A stretch of DNA of 64,000 bases from Anabaena azotica FACHB-119 (GCF_014697625.1 NZ_JACJSG010000002.1:124001-188000); one strand, 5' to 3'. Positions 16,446 through 26,966 are shown, counted from the first letter of the stretch. Numbers and translations: made by a program. Notes: generated by a model not told the origin, from the letters alone.

Positions 16446-19430
16446 TTAATCTACACCTTCAATTGGTGCAAAACCTTGGCGTTGGATGTTTTCTGTAATT
16501 GTCCTTGGTTCTAGGAACTGTAACAGATAATCTGGGCCGCCAGCTTTGGAACCGACACCAGAAAGTTTGAAGCCACCAAAGGGCTGTCTACCAACGATCG
16601 CTCCCGTAATGTTACGGTTAATATATAAGTTGCCGACTTCAAACTCTTCTTGTGCCTGTTGAATGTGGGAAGGTGTACGGGAATATATTCCCCCAGTCAA
16701 GGCGTAGTCAGTACCATTAGCAATTGCTAAAGCTTGGGTAAAATCCTTGGCTTTAATTACCGCCAACACAGGGCCAAAAATCTCTTGTTGGGCTATTGTC
16801 CCATTGGGTGGAACTTCGCTAAAGATGACAGGGCCGATAAAATAACCATGTTCAGGTGCGCTTAACTCTAACGCCACCTGAGATTCTGCCTTACCCTTTT
16901 CAATATACTCGCGGATGCGATCGCGGGCATTAGCATCAATTACCGGGCCGACTTGGGTACTTGGTAACTCCGCCTCACCAATATTCAAGGATTTTGTCGC
17001 TTCCACCAGTCGCCGCACAAAAGCATCATAGATGGCTTCCACTACCACCACTCGCGAACAAGCGGAACATTTTTGCCCACTGTAACCAAAGGCTGACTGC
17101 ACCACCCCGACAACCGCTTGGTCTAAATCAGCACTTTCATCTACAATAATGGCATTTTTCCCGCCCATCTCCGCAATTACTCGCTTCATGTGCTTTTGTA
17201 AAGGCTTGAGGGTAGCTGCTTCCGCATAAATACGACAACCAACTTCCTGAGAACCAGTAAAAGCAATTAGATGAGTGTCAGGATGACTGACTAAGTAAGC
17301 GCCAACTTGCGAACCCTTACCGGGTACGTATTGAAATACACCTTGAGGAATGCCAGCCTCTACCAAAATTTCCGTGAGTTTAGCGGTGATGACAGAAGAA
17401 GTTTCCGCAGGCTTAAGCAGAGTACAATTGCCTGTAACTAAGGCGGCAACAGTCATACCACAGGCGATCGCTAGAGGGAAATTCCAAGGAGAAATCACCA
17501 CCGCAATGCCACGTGGCTGGTAGATATAACGATTTGTTTCCCCAGGTACATCATAATTTATACCTTCATATAACCGTTCCATCTCCTCGGCGTAGTAGCG
17601 ACAAAAATCTATCGCCTCCGAAACCTCAGCATCAGCTTCCTTAACAGGCTTACCCACCTCCAAAACTATCCAAGCCGACAATTCCGCCCGGCGCTGTTCC
17701 ATCAAATCAGCCGCCCGACGCAAAATATCCGCCCGTTGCTTCACCGGAGTCCGTCGCCAACCAGGAAACGCCGCCTTAGCCGCCTGCATCGCCGCTTCCG
17801 CCTGTTCCACCGTAATTAACCCAACCTTACCTACCACCTGACTAAAATTAGAAGGATTAACAGAATCAATCACCTCAGCAGTCTGTACATACTCCCCATT
17901 AATCAAAGGTAAGTAAGTCCTTCCCAACTCCCCACGCACCTTTGTAAAAGCCTGCACCGCCTCCTTCCTCTCTTCCTCCTCCGCAAAATCAGTATCCGCC
18001 ACCCCGACAAAACCTTCCTCTTCCTCTTTGTGTCTTAGCGCCTTTGCGTGAGCTAAATTAATATCCGGTGGCGCAAGCAATTCCTCTACTGGCTTATCCT
18101 CCAAATTCTGCCGTAAAAAAGAACTATTCGCCGTATTTTCCAACAACCGCCGAATCAGATAAGCCATCCCCGGCAATAATTCACCATAAGGACAGTAAAC
18201 CCTCACCCGATACCCGCGATCAACCAAAGCCTTCGCCAACTTATCCCCCATCCCGTACAGCACCTGCATTTCAAACCGCCGCCGGGGGACATTCAAAGTT
18301 TCGGCAATAGCGATCGCCAAAGCTTGCGATCGCACATTATGGCTACCAATGGCAGAATAAACATACTGATGATTTTCCAACAATAACTGAGTTATTGCTT
18401 CAAAATTAGCATCAGTTGCCGCTTTATCATTAAATACAGGCTGCGCCCAGTGTTTTTGTGCTGCTTTAATAGTTTCCTGATCCCAATATGCGCCTTTTAC
18501 CAAGCGAATTGTTAAAGGATAACCACGCTGTTTCAACCAAGCGATCGCATTTCTAGCATCATTTTCACTATCACGTAAGTATGCTTGGATAGTAATGCCA
18601 ATATCTGTACGTTGACGAAACTCATCTTCTAATAAGATTTTTTGCAAAATATTTAGAGTTAAGTCTTTATAAGCATACTGTTCCATATCAAAATGGATAG
18701 CTGCGCCCAAGTTTTTAGCATGACGTAATAAAATGCGGATGCGATCGCTAACTCTCTGTTCACTACCCTGAGCATCTAAAGGGTCAAATTGGGAATAAAA
18801 CGCCGTTAACTTAACAGAAACCTGGACTTTTGCTAACTGTTCGCCGTCTGCTTCATCAATAGCCCCAATATTACCCCAACGCTTAGAAGCTTCTGTTAAC
18901 TGAGTAATTAATTCTTGATAGCGTTCTAGATAAGATTGCGCCTCAGTTTCTGTAATTACCGCCTCACCAAGTAAGTCAATGGTGAAAGCCATTTTTTCCT
19001 TTCGCAGTCTTTCAACCGTCTTAATAACTTGTTGAATATTTTCCCCAGCAATATATTTATGTGCTAAAGTCTCAACTGCTGTAGATACGGTAGTTGCAGC
19101 CACCTGTCCCGGCATAGAATCAGGGTTAGCAAAATTCAGCATCCCCTTCAAAGCGGCGGGAAGTTCAACAGATTCATCGCCCAAATATTCTTGTAAATGT
19201 GAAGCAATTTCCGCTTTACTATGTAATGCCGGCAGAGTATCGATAAACCTGAATAATTGCACTCGTAAACCGGGGTTACTCATCGCCCAAGCTAGCAATT
19301 TATCATCCCAGCGCATCTGATCGCGCAAAGAAGCAAGAAATGAACGATTTTCTTGAGTTGCTGCTAATAATTGTCTAGCGATTTCTTGAGTTTTCGCTTC
19401 GTAGGTGCTTGTTTGTACTTGTAATACCAC
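16446..19430 (-). CDS. putA: Bifunctional proline dehydrogenase / P5C dehydrogenase
   Basis: Oxidises proline to glutamate in two steps: an FAD-dependent proline dehydrogenase domain (about residues 100-460, with FEMQVLYGMGDKLAKAL and VRVYCPYG) and an aldehyde dehydrogenase domain (about 500-990, with the catalytic cysteine in YSGQKCSACSR and the general base in AEMGGKNAIIVDES). It has no DNA-binding domain. I chose GTG at 19430 because AGGAG lies nine bases upstream; a TTG at 19451 is the longer alternative. The result is 994 residues, normal for the short PutA type. Confidence 0.96.
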   Translation of the reverse strand: MVLQVQTSTYEAKTQEIARQLLAATQENRSFLASLRDQMRWDDKLLAWAMSNPGLRVQLFRFIDTLPALHSKAEIASHLQEYLGDESVELPAALKGMLNFANPDSMPGQVAATTVSTAVETLAHKYIAGENIQQVIKTVERLRKEKMAFTIDLLGEAVITETEAQSYLERYQELITQLTEASKRWGNIGAIDEADGEQLAKVQVSVKLTAFYSQFDPLDAQGSEQRVSDRIRILLRHAKNLGAAIHFDMEQYAYKDLTLNILQKILLEDEFRQRTDIGITIQAYLRDSENDARNAIAWLKQRGYPLTIRLVKGAYWDQETIKAAQKHWAQPVFNDKAATDANFEAITQLLLENHQYVYSAIGSHNVRSQALAIAIAETLNVPRRRFEMQVLYGMGDKLAKALVDRGYRVRVYCPYGELLPGMAYLIRRLLENTANSSFLRQNLEDKPVEELLAPPDINLAHAKALRHKEEEEGFVGVADTDFAEEEERKEAVQAFTKVRGELGRTYLPLINGEYVQTAEVIDSVNPSNFSQVVGKVGLITVEQAEAAMQAAKAAFPGWRRTPVKQRADILRRAADLMEQRRAELSAWIVLEVGKPVKEADAEVSEAIDFCRYYAEEMERLYEGINYDVPGETNRYIYQPRGIAVVISPWNFPLAIACGMTVAALVTGNCTLLKPAETSSVITAKLTEILVEAGIPQGVFQYVPGKGSQVGAYLVSHPDTHLIAFTGSQEVGCRIYAEAATLKPLQKHMKRVIAEMGGKNAIIVDESADLDQAVVGVVQSAFGYSGQKCSACSRVVVVEAIYDAFVRRLVEATKSLNIGEAELPSTQVGPVIDANARDRIREYIEKGKAESQVALELSAPEHGYFIGPVIFSEVPPNGTIAQQEIFGPVLAVIKAKDFTQALAIANGTDYALTGGIYSRTPSHIQQAQEEFEVGNLYINRNITGAIVGRQPFGGFKLSGVGSKAGGPDYLLQFLEPRTITENIQRQGFAPIEGVD

Positions 19431-19451
19431 TGATAGGAACTCCTGAGTCAA

Positions 19452-19831
19452 CTTCAGACTTATACAGTCCGTGCTTTCTATTGTGACTCGTCAATTTTAT
19501 TGTCACCATACATAAATAATTCAAAACATTTCCAAATGTATCAGCTTAATAACATCAGCCTATATCCGCATTACAATTTGTGATAAAAACCGAGATTAAA
19601 TTGCCAACATAGGCTTATTGGACTGATAGTTTTGCGCCTTTATAGGGGAGATTCTTTGAGCAATGCCTATTTATGCGTAAATATAACTAAATATATTGGT
19701 ATCAGAGCCTCTACCGAGTGAGACTGAGGCGCAAGTTTACTTTTCATTACTGAGGAGCGATCGCATCTCTTCATTTATCTAGGTCGAGTGCAACAGCTTT
19801 TAATATTTCATAATTATAAAATCAAAAATCA
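19452..19831. other. Intergenic region upstream of putA
   Basis: About 380 bp of AT-rich sequence between putA and the leftward Uma2-family gene. The putA promoter should lie at its left end. I see no gene, repeat or recognisable operator. Confidence 0.4.
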
Positions 19832-20425
19832 TTATTCCTCATCACCACTTTCGTTAAAACTAACTTGCTCATAAAGCTCAAGTAATGAAACTTGTAAACT
19901 AACCGTCTGAACTGATAAATTAGCAGACTCACCTTCTAATTCCGTAAATAACCATTGACCAGTTGCAGTTTTCACATATTGCATCACCCGATATTCATAT
20001 TGGTCAATTAAAATATATTCTTGAAATTCTGGGATTGAGCGATAGTAAAGAAACTTATCTCCTTGGTCATAATTATTTGTTGATTTCGATAAAACTTCCA
20101 CTATTAACGATGGGTTCATCACAGTAGTCGTATTCGTTTCCGTATAAGCTGGCTCACCCTGAATTAACATCACATCAGGATAAGTGTACTGTCGATAACG
20201 GGGTATCCATAAACGCACATCAGCAATATATATTTCATATTTTTGACCACGCAAGGCAGATTTTAAAGCAAAGGCAAAATTAAAAGCAATCTTATTATGA
20301 TTAGTAGTACCACCAGTCATAGGGATAATTTCTCCATCACGATATTCACTTTTAAACTCAGCTTTTTTTTCTAGTTCTAAATATTCTTCAGGGGTATATA
20401 AGCGCTTTTGGGTTGCTACTTGCAT
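19832..20425 (-). CDS. Uma2 family (DUF820) protein
   Basis: A 197-residue member of the Uma2/DUF820 family, which has a PD-(D/E)XK nuclease-like fold and is greatly expanded in cyanobacteria; its biological role is unknown. Visible marks are YTPEEYLELEKKAEFKSEY, YTYPDVMLIQGEP (the D of the core), SLIVEVLSKST (the ExK-like strand) and IPEFQEYILIDQ. It stands alone. A second member lies at 33401. Confidence 0.9.
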   Translation of the reverse strand: MQVATQKRLYTPEEYLELEKKAEFKSEYRDGEIIPMTGGTTNHNKIAFNFAFALKSALRGQKYEIYIADVRLWIPRYRQYTYPDVMLIQGEPAYTETNTTTVMNPSLIVEVLSKSTNNYDQGDKFLYYRSIPEFQEYILIDQYEYRVMQYVKTATGQWLFTELEGESANLSVQTVSLQVSLLELYEQVSFNESGDEE

Positions 20426-20542
20426 AACAGATACTACCTATAATTTTGCTGCAAAAGAGTTAACTGTTTAAGAACTTTCCAGTCTTGCTTGTACTAATTA
20501 TCATATTAACGTGAATTATATTAAACTCTTCCCAGCCCCTGT

Positions 20543-21226
20543 ATGCGTCCGCAAGATGTAAACTTAAGCAATATGCTGACAAACAAAATTACATATCTCT
20601 TATTTAATCGTTGGCAAAACACACTCCAACCCTTTGAAATTAACCCTTCAAAGCTTGAGGCAACCTTTGTCAAATTAGTTGAAGCATACTCTGCTTTTGG
20701 TCGCCACTACCATACAATCCAACATATTGATTATGTCCTGAATACAGTTCAACTCTTGCAAACATATACTCAAAATTTAGCTGCGGTAAAACTTGCAGCT
20801 TGGTTTCATGATGTAGTGTATAACACTCAAGCTCAAGATAATGAAGAAAAAAGTGCTGACTATGCTGGTGAGGTACTTTATAGTTTGGGTATTCCTACCA
20901 GTTGTATAACCAATGTGCAGCGTCTCATCCTCAATACCAAACACCACTTAGCAGATAATATTGATAGTCAGGTATTACTAGATGCAGATTTGGCGATTTT
21001 AGCTGCTAACGCTGTTGATTATCAAGAATATGCCCATGCTATCCGTAAAGAATATGCTTGGGTATCAGAAAGTGATTATATTAAGGGACGGACAAAAGTT
21101 CTAGAAAATTTTTTGCAGAGACAGCGTATATATTTCACGCCGCTAATGTATGAGAAGTCAGAACAAGCAGCCAGAGACAATATGCAAGCTGAAATTGAAC
21201 AATTAATCATGTTCATCAGATATTAG
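20543..21226 (+). CDS. HD-domain protein (COG4339-like)
   Basis: A 227-residue predicted metal-dependent phosphohydrolase. The HD residues are seen in YHTIQHIDYVL, AAWFHDVVYN and a later LLDADLAIL. The family is annotated only as predicted HD superfamily hydrolase; its substrate is unknown. The start at 20543 is the longest; an internal ATG at 20573 (MLTNKITYLL) is also possible and neither has a clear ribosome-binding site. It is followed by an unknown gene on the same strand. Confidence 0.85.
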   Translation: MRPQDVNLSNMLTNKITYLLFNRWQNTLQPFEINPSKLEATFVKLVEAYSAFGRHYHTIQHIDYVLNTVQLLQTYTQNLAAVKLAAWFHDVVYNTQAQDNEEKSADYAGEVLYSLGIPTSCITNVQRLILNTKHHLADNIDSQVLLDADLAILAANAVDYQEYAHAIRKEYAWVSESDYIKGRTKVLENFLQRQRIYFTPLMYEKSEQAARDNMQAEIEQLIMFIRY

Positions 21227-21313
21227 ATACGTGAACTACCTACATCGCCAAAATATATTTAGCCCGGACGCACTCAAAACCATCATGACGCGCATTGCCG
21301 TTGGAGAAACCCT

Positions 21314-21841
21314 ATGACAGCTATCTTTCCAGATGTAGTAAAATTTTTATATATCGACCCAAAAGAAGTAGAAGCCTATTTAGTCGGGCATGGTTGGCAG
21401 CAACAGCAGTGTCAAGGTGATAAAGCCTCCATTTGGACTTTAGATGGTTTTGAAATTTTACTGCCCCTCAAACCAGAAATTATTGACTTTTCTCGTCGCA
21501 TGACGGAAGTTATTGAAACTCTTGCGTTAGCAGAAACCAGATCCCAATTAGAAATTCTGGGTGACTTAATTACGAATATATCCAATATCACCATTCAAGC
21601 AGTCGTTACACACATTGCCACACCAAATGTAGATCATCTCAGTGGCAATATTACTCTCCTGGGCATTGTCGTTAATAAACTGCGTCCCATCCACACCCAA
21701 TTAGCTGACCGTGACTATATTCTGGCACTAAAGGCTTATCAAGAACGCCTACCAGTTTACTGCACGGGTGACTTAATTAAAGAGAACGGTAATTTCATAC
21801 TAAAAAATTCTCACAATTTTCGCCTGGATGACGCTGAATAA
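21314..21841 (+). CDS. Hypothetical protein of about 175 residues
   Basis: Not recognised. It is a soluble alpha/beta protein starting MTAIFPDVVKFLYIDPKEVE, with the stretch GFEILLPLKPEIIDFSRRM and a C-terminal part containing RLPVYCTGDLIKENGNFIL. No signal, membrane span or catalytic motif stands out. It lies 88 bp after the HD gene and 50 bp before the methyltransferase gene, all on the same strand. Confidence 0.65.
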   Translation: MTAIFPDVVKFLYIDPKEVEAYLVGHGWQQQQCQGDKASIWTLDGFEILLPLKPEIIDFSRRMTEVIETLALAETRSQLEILGDLITNISNITIQAVVTHIATPNVDHLSGNITLLGIVVNKLRPIHTQLADRDYILALKAYQERLPVYCTGDLIKENGNFILKNSHNFRLDDAE

Positions 21842-21890
21842 TATTAGTGGCTAGTAGAAATGATGGGTTGCTTATTTGTAGGATGATTTA

Positions 21891-22703
21891 ATGGATAATC
21901 AACAGTACGAGCAAACTTATAAGCAAGAAGTAATCAACTTTTTCAACAGTAGAACCAGTTATGACAATGATTATACAATTAGTCGCGCTCTGCCTTTATT
22001 AGACCTAATTCCCCTACAAAGTGGACAACAAGTATTGGACTTGGCGACTGGTACAGGTATTATGGCGATCGCATCTGCTGAAATCGTTGGTTCTACTGGC
22101 AAAGTCATCGCTGTAGACTTTTCTTCAGGAATGCTTGCTCAAGCACAGCAAAAGATTAATACATTAGGTCTGCAAAACATCGAATTAATTGCAGCAGATG
22201 CCGAGTATATTGAATTTGAAGATGAAAGTTTTGATATTATTCTTTGTTCTACAGCTATAGTTTATTTTCGAGATATTCCTGCTGCTTTAGGTAAATGGTA
22301 TCGGTTTCTCAAACAAGGTGGAATAGTGGGGTTTTCTTGCTGTTCTGAAGAGTCATGTGATACCCCAACTGTTATTAGCGCTTGTGCCAAGAATGGTATT
22401 TCACTTAGTAATATTAATGAGCCGACTGGTACTATCGGAAAGTGCCATAAGCTAATAAAAACTGCTGGTTTTGAAAATATTGAAGTAAAAACTCAACAAT
22501 TTGGTTTCTACCGCAGCCTTGAGCAAGCTAAAGCATGGAATGGCGGATGGTTCCACCCTAGAGAAAATCCCTTATTAAATCTGTCATCAGCACAGATAGA
22601 AAAATTAAAAGCAGAATATCGTCGAGAAGTTGAGGCGAAAGCGACAGAACAAGGCGTTTGGTACGAACATTTAATTTTTTTTGTTACTGGTCGCAAAAAT
22701 TAA
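21891..22703 (+). CDS. Class I SAM-dependent methyltransferase
   Basis: A 270-residue methyltransferase. Motif I is VLDLATGTGIMAIA at about 47-60, followed by the acidic strand end VIAVDFSSGML, motif II DAEYIEFEDESFDIIL, and motif III KWYRFLKQGGIVGFS. It is of the UbiE/arsenite-methyltransferase-like group, but its substrate is not evident; the pair CCSEESC near residue 146 is not the arsenite set. The start has no strong ribosome-binding site. Confidence 0.9.
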   Translation: MDNQQYEQTYKQEVINFFNSRTSYDNDYTISRALPLLDLIPLQSGQQVLDLATGTGIMAIASAEIVGSTGKVIAVDFSSGMLAQAQQKINTLGLQNIELIAADAEYIEFEDESFDIILCSTAIVYFRDIPAALGKWYRFLKQGGIVGFSCCSEESCDTPTVISACAKNGISLSNINEPTGTIGKCHKLIKTAGFENIEVKTQQFGFYRSLEQAKAWNGGWFHPRENPLLNLSSAQIEKLKAEYRREVEAKATEQGVWYEHLIFFVTGRKN

Positions 22704-22802
22704 ATCAGTTATCAGTCAGCCAGAGCGTATAGTGGGGGATAAAGAAGCGCTCCCTACGCCTTCCACCAATTGTTGTGGTGTTTCACCAACCTATTTAAGT
22801 AC

Positions 22803-22858
22803 GGGCGGGTTTAACGAACATATGTGTTTTTAACATGAATTACTCAATGAACCCGCCC
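22803..22858. repeat. Inverted repeat GGGCGGGTT ... AACCCGCCC
   Basis: Perfect 9-bp arms around a 38-nt AT-rich centre, between convergent genes. It may terminate transcription, and looks like one of the dispersed hairpin repeats. Confidence 0.6.
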
Positions 22859-22882
22859 CTACAACTGATAACTGATAACTGT

Positions 22883-23731
22883 TTACTGAGATGTGACAGC
22901 TAAACCAATGAACGTACCTTCAGGTACATTAGCAATGGCAGTTGCAGCACCAGTAGATAGATTAATACTGTAAAGAACTGAACCAGACAGTGCATAGGCA
23001 CTATTGTTACCTTGTGCATCTGTGAAAATATCGAATCCGCTTGTAGGTGCAAAGTTAACACCAAGCTTGCCAATTGTTCTGAGAACGCCATTATTTGGTG
23101 GGTTTTGCAATACTAATACATCAAGATCGTAGTCAATATTATAAAGTTGAGTTGTAGTCGCTCCAGCAACCGAATTGATGTAAGCGGCAGAGCTAATATT
23201 TGGGTTAACCCCAGCGTTGATATCATCGCTGGCGTAAGCTAAAGGTTGATCGACAGTAACTGCACCAGTGTCTACATTGGTACGGAAATTTTGGTCATTG
23301 CTACCTACTATCCGTAAGCGGTCTGGTACAGGATTAAAGTCAAACCCTGATTGAAACCCGCCATCGAAGCTGCTAGATAGTTTGCTCACAAACGTAGCCT
23401 GACCAGTTGTATAGTTAATTGTGTATAGATTGTCAGTATCTGTAACACCGTAGAGTAGACCGTTAGCTGGGCGGAAATCAATGCCTTGTAAGTTACCGTC
23501 AATTCCTTTAACTGAAATTACTTGAGCATATCCACTGGGAGCTATATTTACAAGAGTATTCTTTGAAGTTAATCCAATGAATCTTAAACCAGGCCATTTG
23601 CCTGTAACATTGATTTGAAGAATATCAGTTATTGTCGTAATGAGTCCAGCTAAACTCTGATTGCTACTTAGGCTCAGGCTTGCAGCAACTATAGTAAATG
23701 TAAGGGAAATTTTAGCGAGCAGGCTTTTCAT
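22883..23731 (-). CDS. Secreted DUF4394 protein
   Basis: A 282-residue exported protein with a signal peptide (MKSLLAKISLTFTIVAASLS) and a beta-propeller-like mature part of the DUF4394 type. Typical phrases are FIGLTSKNTLVNI, GIDFRPANGLLYGVTDTDNL and SGFDFNPVPDRLRIVGSNDQ. The function is unknown. It stands alone, with about 800 bp of mostly non-coding sequence upstream. Confidence 0.85.
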   Translation of the reverse strand: MKSLLAKISLTFTIVAASLSLSSNQSLAGLITTITDILQINVTGKWPGLRFIGLTSKNTLVNIAPSGYAQVISVKGIDGNLQGIDFRPANGLLYGVTDTDNLYTINYTTGQATFVSKLSSSFDGGFQSGFDFNPVPDRLRIVGSNDQNFRTNVDTGAVTVDQPLAYASDDINAGVNPNISSAAYINSVAGATTTQLYNIDYDLDVLVLQNPPNNGVLRTIGKLGVNFAPTSGFDIFTDAQGNNSAYALSGSVLYSINLSTGAATAIANVPEGTFIGLAVTSQ

Positions 23732-24078
23732 TCTCTCTGTACTCCAAAATTAGTTTTTGCAATTTTGATTCAGCCAAAAATAACTCTTTAGCAACAGAGT
23801 TATTCCTTAAAACCTATTGATGGCGAAAGATAAGTTTGAAGGAGGCTTAATTTAGGGTCTATAAGAAGTTATCAATGCTTGAGCAAATATCAATAATATT
23901 TGCTAGATAAAAGGTAAGCATTTATCTACATAGTTAAATTGCTCACTTTACTTTACATATTCTTTGATTAGACAAACTAATTAGGTCTAAAAGCTAGACT
24001 TAATCTTTCTTAATATTTCAGATTTTTGATAAAAAAGCAAGGAAATTTAAGACATTTAAGACAACTAATAAAAATATT

Positions 24079-24210
24079 TCATAAATTGACTAATTTTTTG
24101 ATCAGTTCATTTATATCTAAAAAACTATTTACGGCTTTTGACTTCACCCCAGTCTGATCCTGCTTCTCGATAATACCCATGTCCTGAAGTAGAGCGATCG
24201 CCAACACCAT
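24079..24210 (-). CDS. Possible 43-residue peptide or gene relic
   Basis: ATG at 24210 follows AGAGG and opens a frame that reads MVLAIALLQDMGIIEKQ and ends in NSFLDINELIKKLVNL before TGA. The composition looks protein-like, but the start directly abuts the small inverted-repeat element at 24211-24301, so this could be the C-terminal scrap of a lost gene. The rest of 23732-24535 shows no gene. Confidence 0.25.
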   Translation of the reverse strand: MVLAIALLQDMGIIEKQDQTGVKSKAVNSFLDINELIKKLVNL

Positions 24211-24301
24211 TAGACCTCTTGCAAAAGTCGTTCTTAGCGTTCTTTTCTTTGCGTTTTTGCGCCTTTGCGTGAGACAAAAAAAGATTTATGCAAGAAGTCT
24301 A
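24211..24301. mobile_element. Small inverted-repeat element with TAGACYTCTTGCA termini
   Basis: 91 bp with termini TAGACCTCTTGCAAAAGTC and, on the other strand at the right end, TAGACTTCTTGCATAAATC. The centre includes the stretch TTTGCGTTTTTGCGCCTTTG common in this genome. It is non-coding and MITE-like; no second full copy is in the window. Confidence 0.55.
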
Positions 24302-24418
24302 TTGAATTCTAATAGTAAGCGCCTAAATCTTTAATGAACCACATTAAAGTCCTTAAACTGTTCACCTAATGCAATGAGTTTCTTTTTAGCCTTGTCCCCT
24401 GCAATAGCCTAAAAAGCT

Positions 24419-24506
24419 ACTGGGTCTAGCTTTCACCCAATGTAACGCCTAGATAACAGAAAAACTATCATCTTTTCGTCACATCAACGCAAAAACTAGA
24501 CCCAGT
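24419..24506. terminator. Distant perfect 11-bp inverted repeat at the end of the cpc operon
   Basis: ACTGGGTCTAG (24419-24429) and its exact complement (24496-24506) flank 66 nt, ending 30 bp past the cpcG4 stop. On the cpc transcript it could form a long stem-loop and mark the 3' end of the operon. There is no clear U-run, so this is an inference. Confidence 0.4.
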
Positions 24507-24535
24507 ATTAAAGTCAGACCGTCAGATATTCAATC

Positions 24536-25297
24536 TTAACGTCTGCCACGGTATGGCACTGCATTGAGATAATCGATATCAAAAGCAGAGATTTTTTGTG
24601 CGTAGTTACCTTGGGTATTAACTGACGCAGCCAAGTCTGCAAACTTGCGAGGATCGCCTTCGCGGAGTTGTTTTTCTTGGTATTTGCGGCTGTAGAATTT
24701 GTCCAAGGTGAAGCGCCAGTCGGTTTGGACTGTACCTGCTTTTTCTTGGAAGTCTTCGCCGTAGCGAGGAGTTACCAAGTTGTGGGGACGACCTTCCATG
24801 CGCTTGCGTTGGTAGGGTACGATGTTTTCGCCAAAGCTTTGGGTGTACTCTTCGCTGTCGATGAGTGCATCAACAAAACCGCTAAAACCTTTAGTTCCGA
24901 TCACAATAGACCAAGCGATTTCTTCTTCTTTATTGTAAGCAGAACGACCCAACAGGCGTTTGAGGGCGATGTCAACTAGACGGTAATTGTTGTTAACGGA
25001 AACAACTAGGCGGTAGAAGGCTTCAGATTTAGCTAAACCGCGAATGAAGTCGCGTACAGAAATAGAGCCGTTTTTCAGCTGAGATTCTAAAGTTTTTTGG
25101 CGGTTGAACTTGAGAATTTCATGTTCGCTGAAAACTTGGCGGTAAGCTGCCCAAATGATGTTTTGAATATCAGTAAAGGAACTGACATCTTCGATGCGAT
25201 AGATGTATGGTGTATCTTCGTTTTGGTCAGCTAGACCGAAGCTTTTTACCCGGTGATTTTGAGAGCTTGGTTTATATGAAAGTAATGGCAGTGCCAT
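24536..25297 (-). CDS. cpcG4: Phycobilisome rod-core linker CpcG4
   Basis: One of four CpcG linkers that attach phycocyanin rods to the allophycocyanin core. It is 253 residues from ATG at 25297 ([17 protein letters not shown]); a start at 25321 would add eight residues not found in its three paralogues. The linker domain covers about residues 20-180, with [36 protein letters not shown] and [17 protein letters not shown]. The C-terminus ends [14 protein letters not shown]. It is the last gene of the cpc operon. Confidence 0.94.
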   Translation of the reverse strand: MALPLLSYKPSSQNHRVKSFGLADQNEDTPYIYRIEDVSSFTDIQNIIWAAYRQVFSEHEILKFNRQKTLESQLKNGSISVRDFIRGLAKSEAFYRLVVSVNNNYRLVDIALKRLLGRSAYNKEEEIAWSIVIGTKGFSGFVDALIDSEEYTQSFGENIVPYQRKRMEGRPHNLVTPRYGEDFQEKAGTVQTDWRFTLDKFYSRKYQEKQLREGDPRKFADLAASVNTQGNYAQKISAFDIDYLNAVPYRGRR

Positions 25298-25411
25298 GCT
25301 GAGTATTCCCCTTATTAACAAGTTAAACAGCTAGCTGTTGCAATTGAAAGAGGTTTGATTTCTCAAAACCCTCCTTCATGCTTTACTTATTTTCCCGTAT
25401 TAGGTTAGTCG

Positions 25412-26122
25412 CTAGAGCTGATATCCCAACCAATTTAGGATAAATAGGAAAGTTAATCCTGCGCTGAAGACCAGCAATACAGCTAATATTGCCATGCCAT
25501 CATAATTAGGATTGGACTTTCTGTACCAGTTGGTAGCATAACCGCCTGGTCTAAGGATACCAGCGCGATCGCGGTAATCAGCACCATAACGGGGTGTAAA
25601 GCTGAATGGTCTGTCTGTGGTCAAGCGTTTGCGTTGGTAGGGTACGGTGTAATCACCAAAGGCTTGCTGATATTCATCGCTGTCAAGCAAAGCATCAACA
25701 AAGCCTCCCCAACCTTTGCTAGCAATAACAATTGACCAAGCAATTTTTTCGTCTTCGTTATAGGGAGAGCGTCCCAATAGCCGCTTGAGACACATTTCTA
25801 CCAGGCGATAGTTGTTATTTGGTGTCACAACTAGCTGATAAAAGCGCTCTGATTTGGCTAAACCGCGTATAAAATCCTTAACCGTGATTGACCGATTTTT
25901 GAGTTGGGTTTCTAAACCAATTTGTCTATTGAACTTGAGAATTTCTTGTTCGTTGAAAACTTGGCGATATGCAGCCCAAATCATTTCTTCCATTTCACTG
26001 GGAGAATTGGCATTTTCCAGACGGTAGATGTAAGGGGTATCCTCATTAATATCAGCCGTCCCAAAACTCAGCACTCGTTGATTTTGAGTTGTGGGTTTGT
26101 ACTCCAATAAAGGTAATGCCAT
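25412..26122 (-). CDS. cpcG3: Membrane-anchored rod linker CpcL (CpcG3)
   Basis: The N-terminal linker domain matches the other CpcG copies ([32 protein letters not shown]), but the tail ends in a hydrophobic helix [20 protein letters not shown] preceded by a short polar stretch. That C-terminal helix defines CpcL, which builds membrane-bound phycocyanin rods that pass energy mainly to photosystem I instead of joining a core. It is 236 residues, third of four tandem cpcG genes. In Anabaena, cpcG3 is the CpcL gene, consistent with this position. Confidence 0.93.
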   Translation of the reverse strand: MALPLLEYKPTTQNQRVLSFGTADINEDTPYIYRLENANSPSEMEEMIWAAYRQVFNEQEILKFNRQIGLETQLKNRSITVKDFIRGLAKSERFYQLVVTPNNNYRLVEMCLKRLLGRSPYNEDEKIAWSIVIASKGWGGFVDALLDSDEYQQAFGDYTVPYQRKRLTTDRPFSFTPRYGADYRDRAGILRPGGYATNWYRKSNPNYDGMAILAVLLVFSAGLTFLFILNWLGYQL

Positions 26123-26160
26123 TGTGAAAATCTCCGGTTACAAAGAAGTTGGTCGGCAAC

Positions 26161-26904
26161 TTACCGCACGGGAAAATTAGCGCTAGGACTTACGGAAAGG
26201 GGAATCCCTTGGGGTGTGTCATTCCGAGTGGTGTCGGGAATTTGGATATTGGCAGTGCTGACTGGTGTAAAGGTGACTGTTTTAATTTCTATAGATTTAG
26301 CTAATTCCAAGAAATTCTTGACAGCCCCTGGTTTGTAGCGCTCATCTTCCAATTTATCGCGCCAGTAGTTGCCGTAGCGTGGGGTGACTAGATTGAAGGG
26401 TCTATCTTTATAGCGTCGGCGTTGGTAGGGGACTATGTTCTCACCAAAGTTGCTCTGATATTCTTCAGAATCTAACAGAACATCTACAAAGCCATCCCAG
26501 CCAAGGGTCGCTATCTTGATTGACCAAGCAATTTCTTCATCCTTATTATAAGGCGCACGACCCAAAAGGCGTTTCAGTGCTATTTCCACAAGGCGGTAGT
26601 TAGAGTTACTCTTGATGACTAATGTCTTAAAAGCGTCTGACTTAGCTATACCCCGGATGAAATCGCGGACGCTGATAGCCCGGTTTTTCAGTTGGGATTC
26701 TAAATTGGTCTGGCGGAAGAATTGTAAAATGACGTGTTCGCTAAATACTTGCCGATAAGCAGCCCAAATTAATTCTTTGAGTTCGCTATCGTAAGCAGCA
26801 TCTTCGATGCGGTAGATTCTGGGGGTATCTTCGTTAGGAACTTCGTACCCAGGAACACGCTGATTTTGAGAACTAGGTTTATATTCTAGTAAGGGTATTG
26901 CCAT
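26161..26904 (-). CDS. cpcG2: Phycobilisome rod-core linker CpcG2
   Basis: A 247-residue rod-core linker starting [19 protein letters not shown]. The linker domain holds [20 protein letters not shown] and [20 protein letters not shown]. The C-terminal quarter, which contacts the core and differs between copies, ends [10 protein letters not shown]. The 62-bp gap to cpcG1 contains five TTGACAG repeats. Confidence 0.94.
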   Translation of the reverse strand: MAIPLLEYKPSSQNQRVPGYEVPNEDTPRIYRIEDAAYDSELKELIWAAYRQVFSEHVILQFFRQTNLESQLKNRAISVRDFIRGIAKSDAFKTLVIKSNSNYRLVEIALKRLLGRAPYNKDEEIAWSIKIATLGWDGFVDVLLDSEEYQSNFGENIVPYQRRRYKDRPFNLVTPRYGNYWRDKLEDERYKPGAVKNFLELAKSIEIKTVTFTPVSTANIQIPDTTRNDTPQGIPLSVSPSANFPVR

Positions 26905-26909
26905 AAGCT

Positions 26910-26963
26910 TGGTTATTTATTAGTTGACAGTTGACAGTTGACAGTTGACAGTTAACTGTCATC
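26910..26963. repeat. TTGACAG short tandem repeats
   Basis: Five AGTTGACAG-type heptamers followed by their inverted form TTAACTGTCA, between cpcG1 and cpcG2. The inverted form gives a potential hairpin in the operon transcript. Confidence 0.7.
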
Positions 26964-26966
26964 GCC

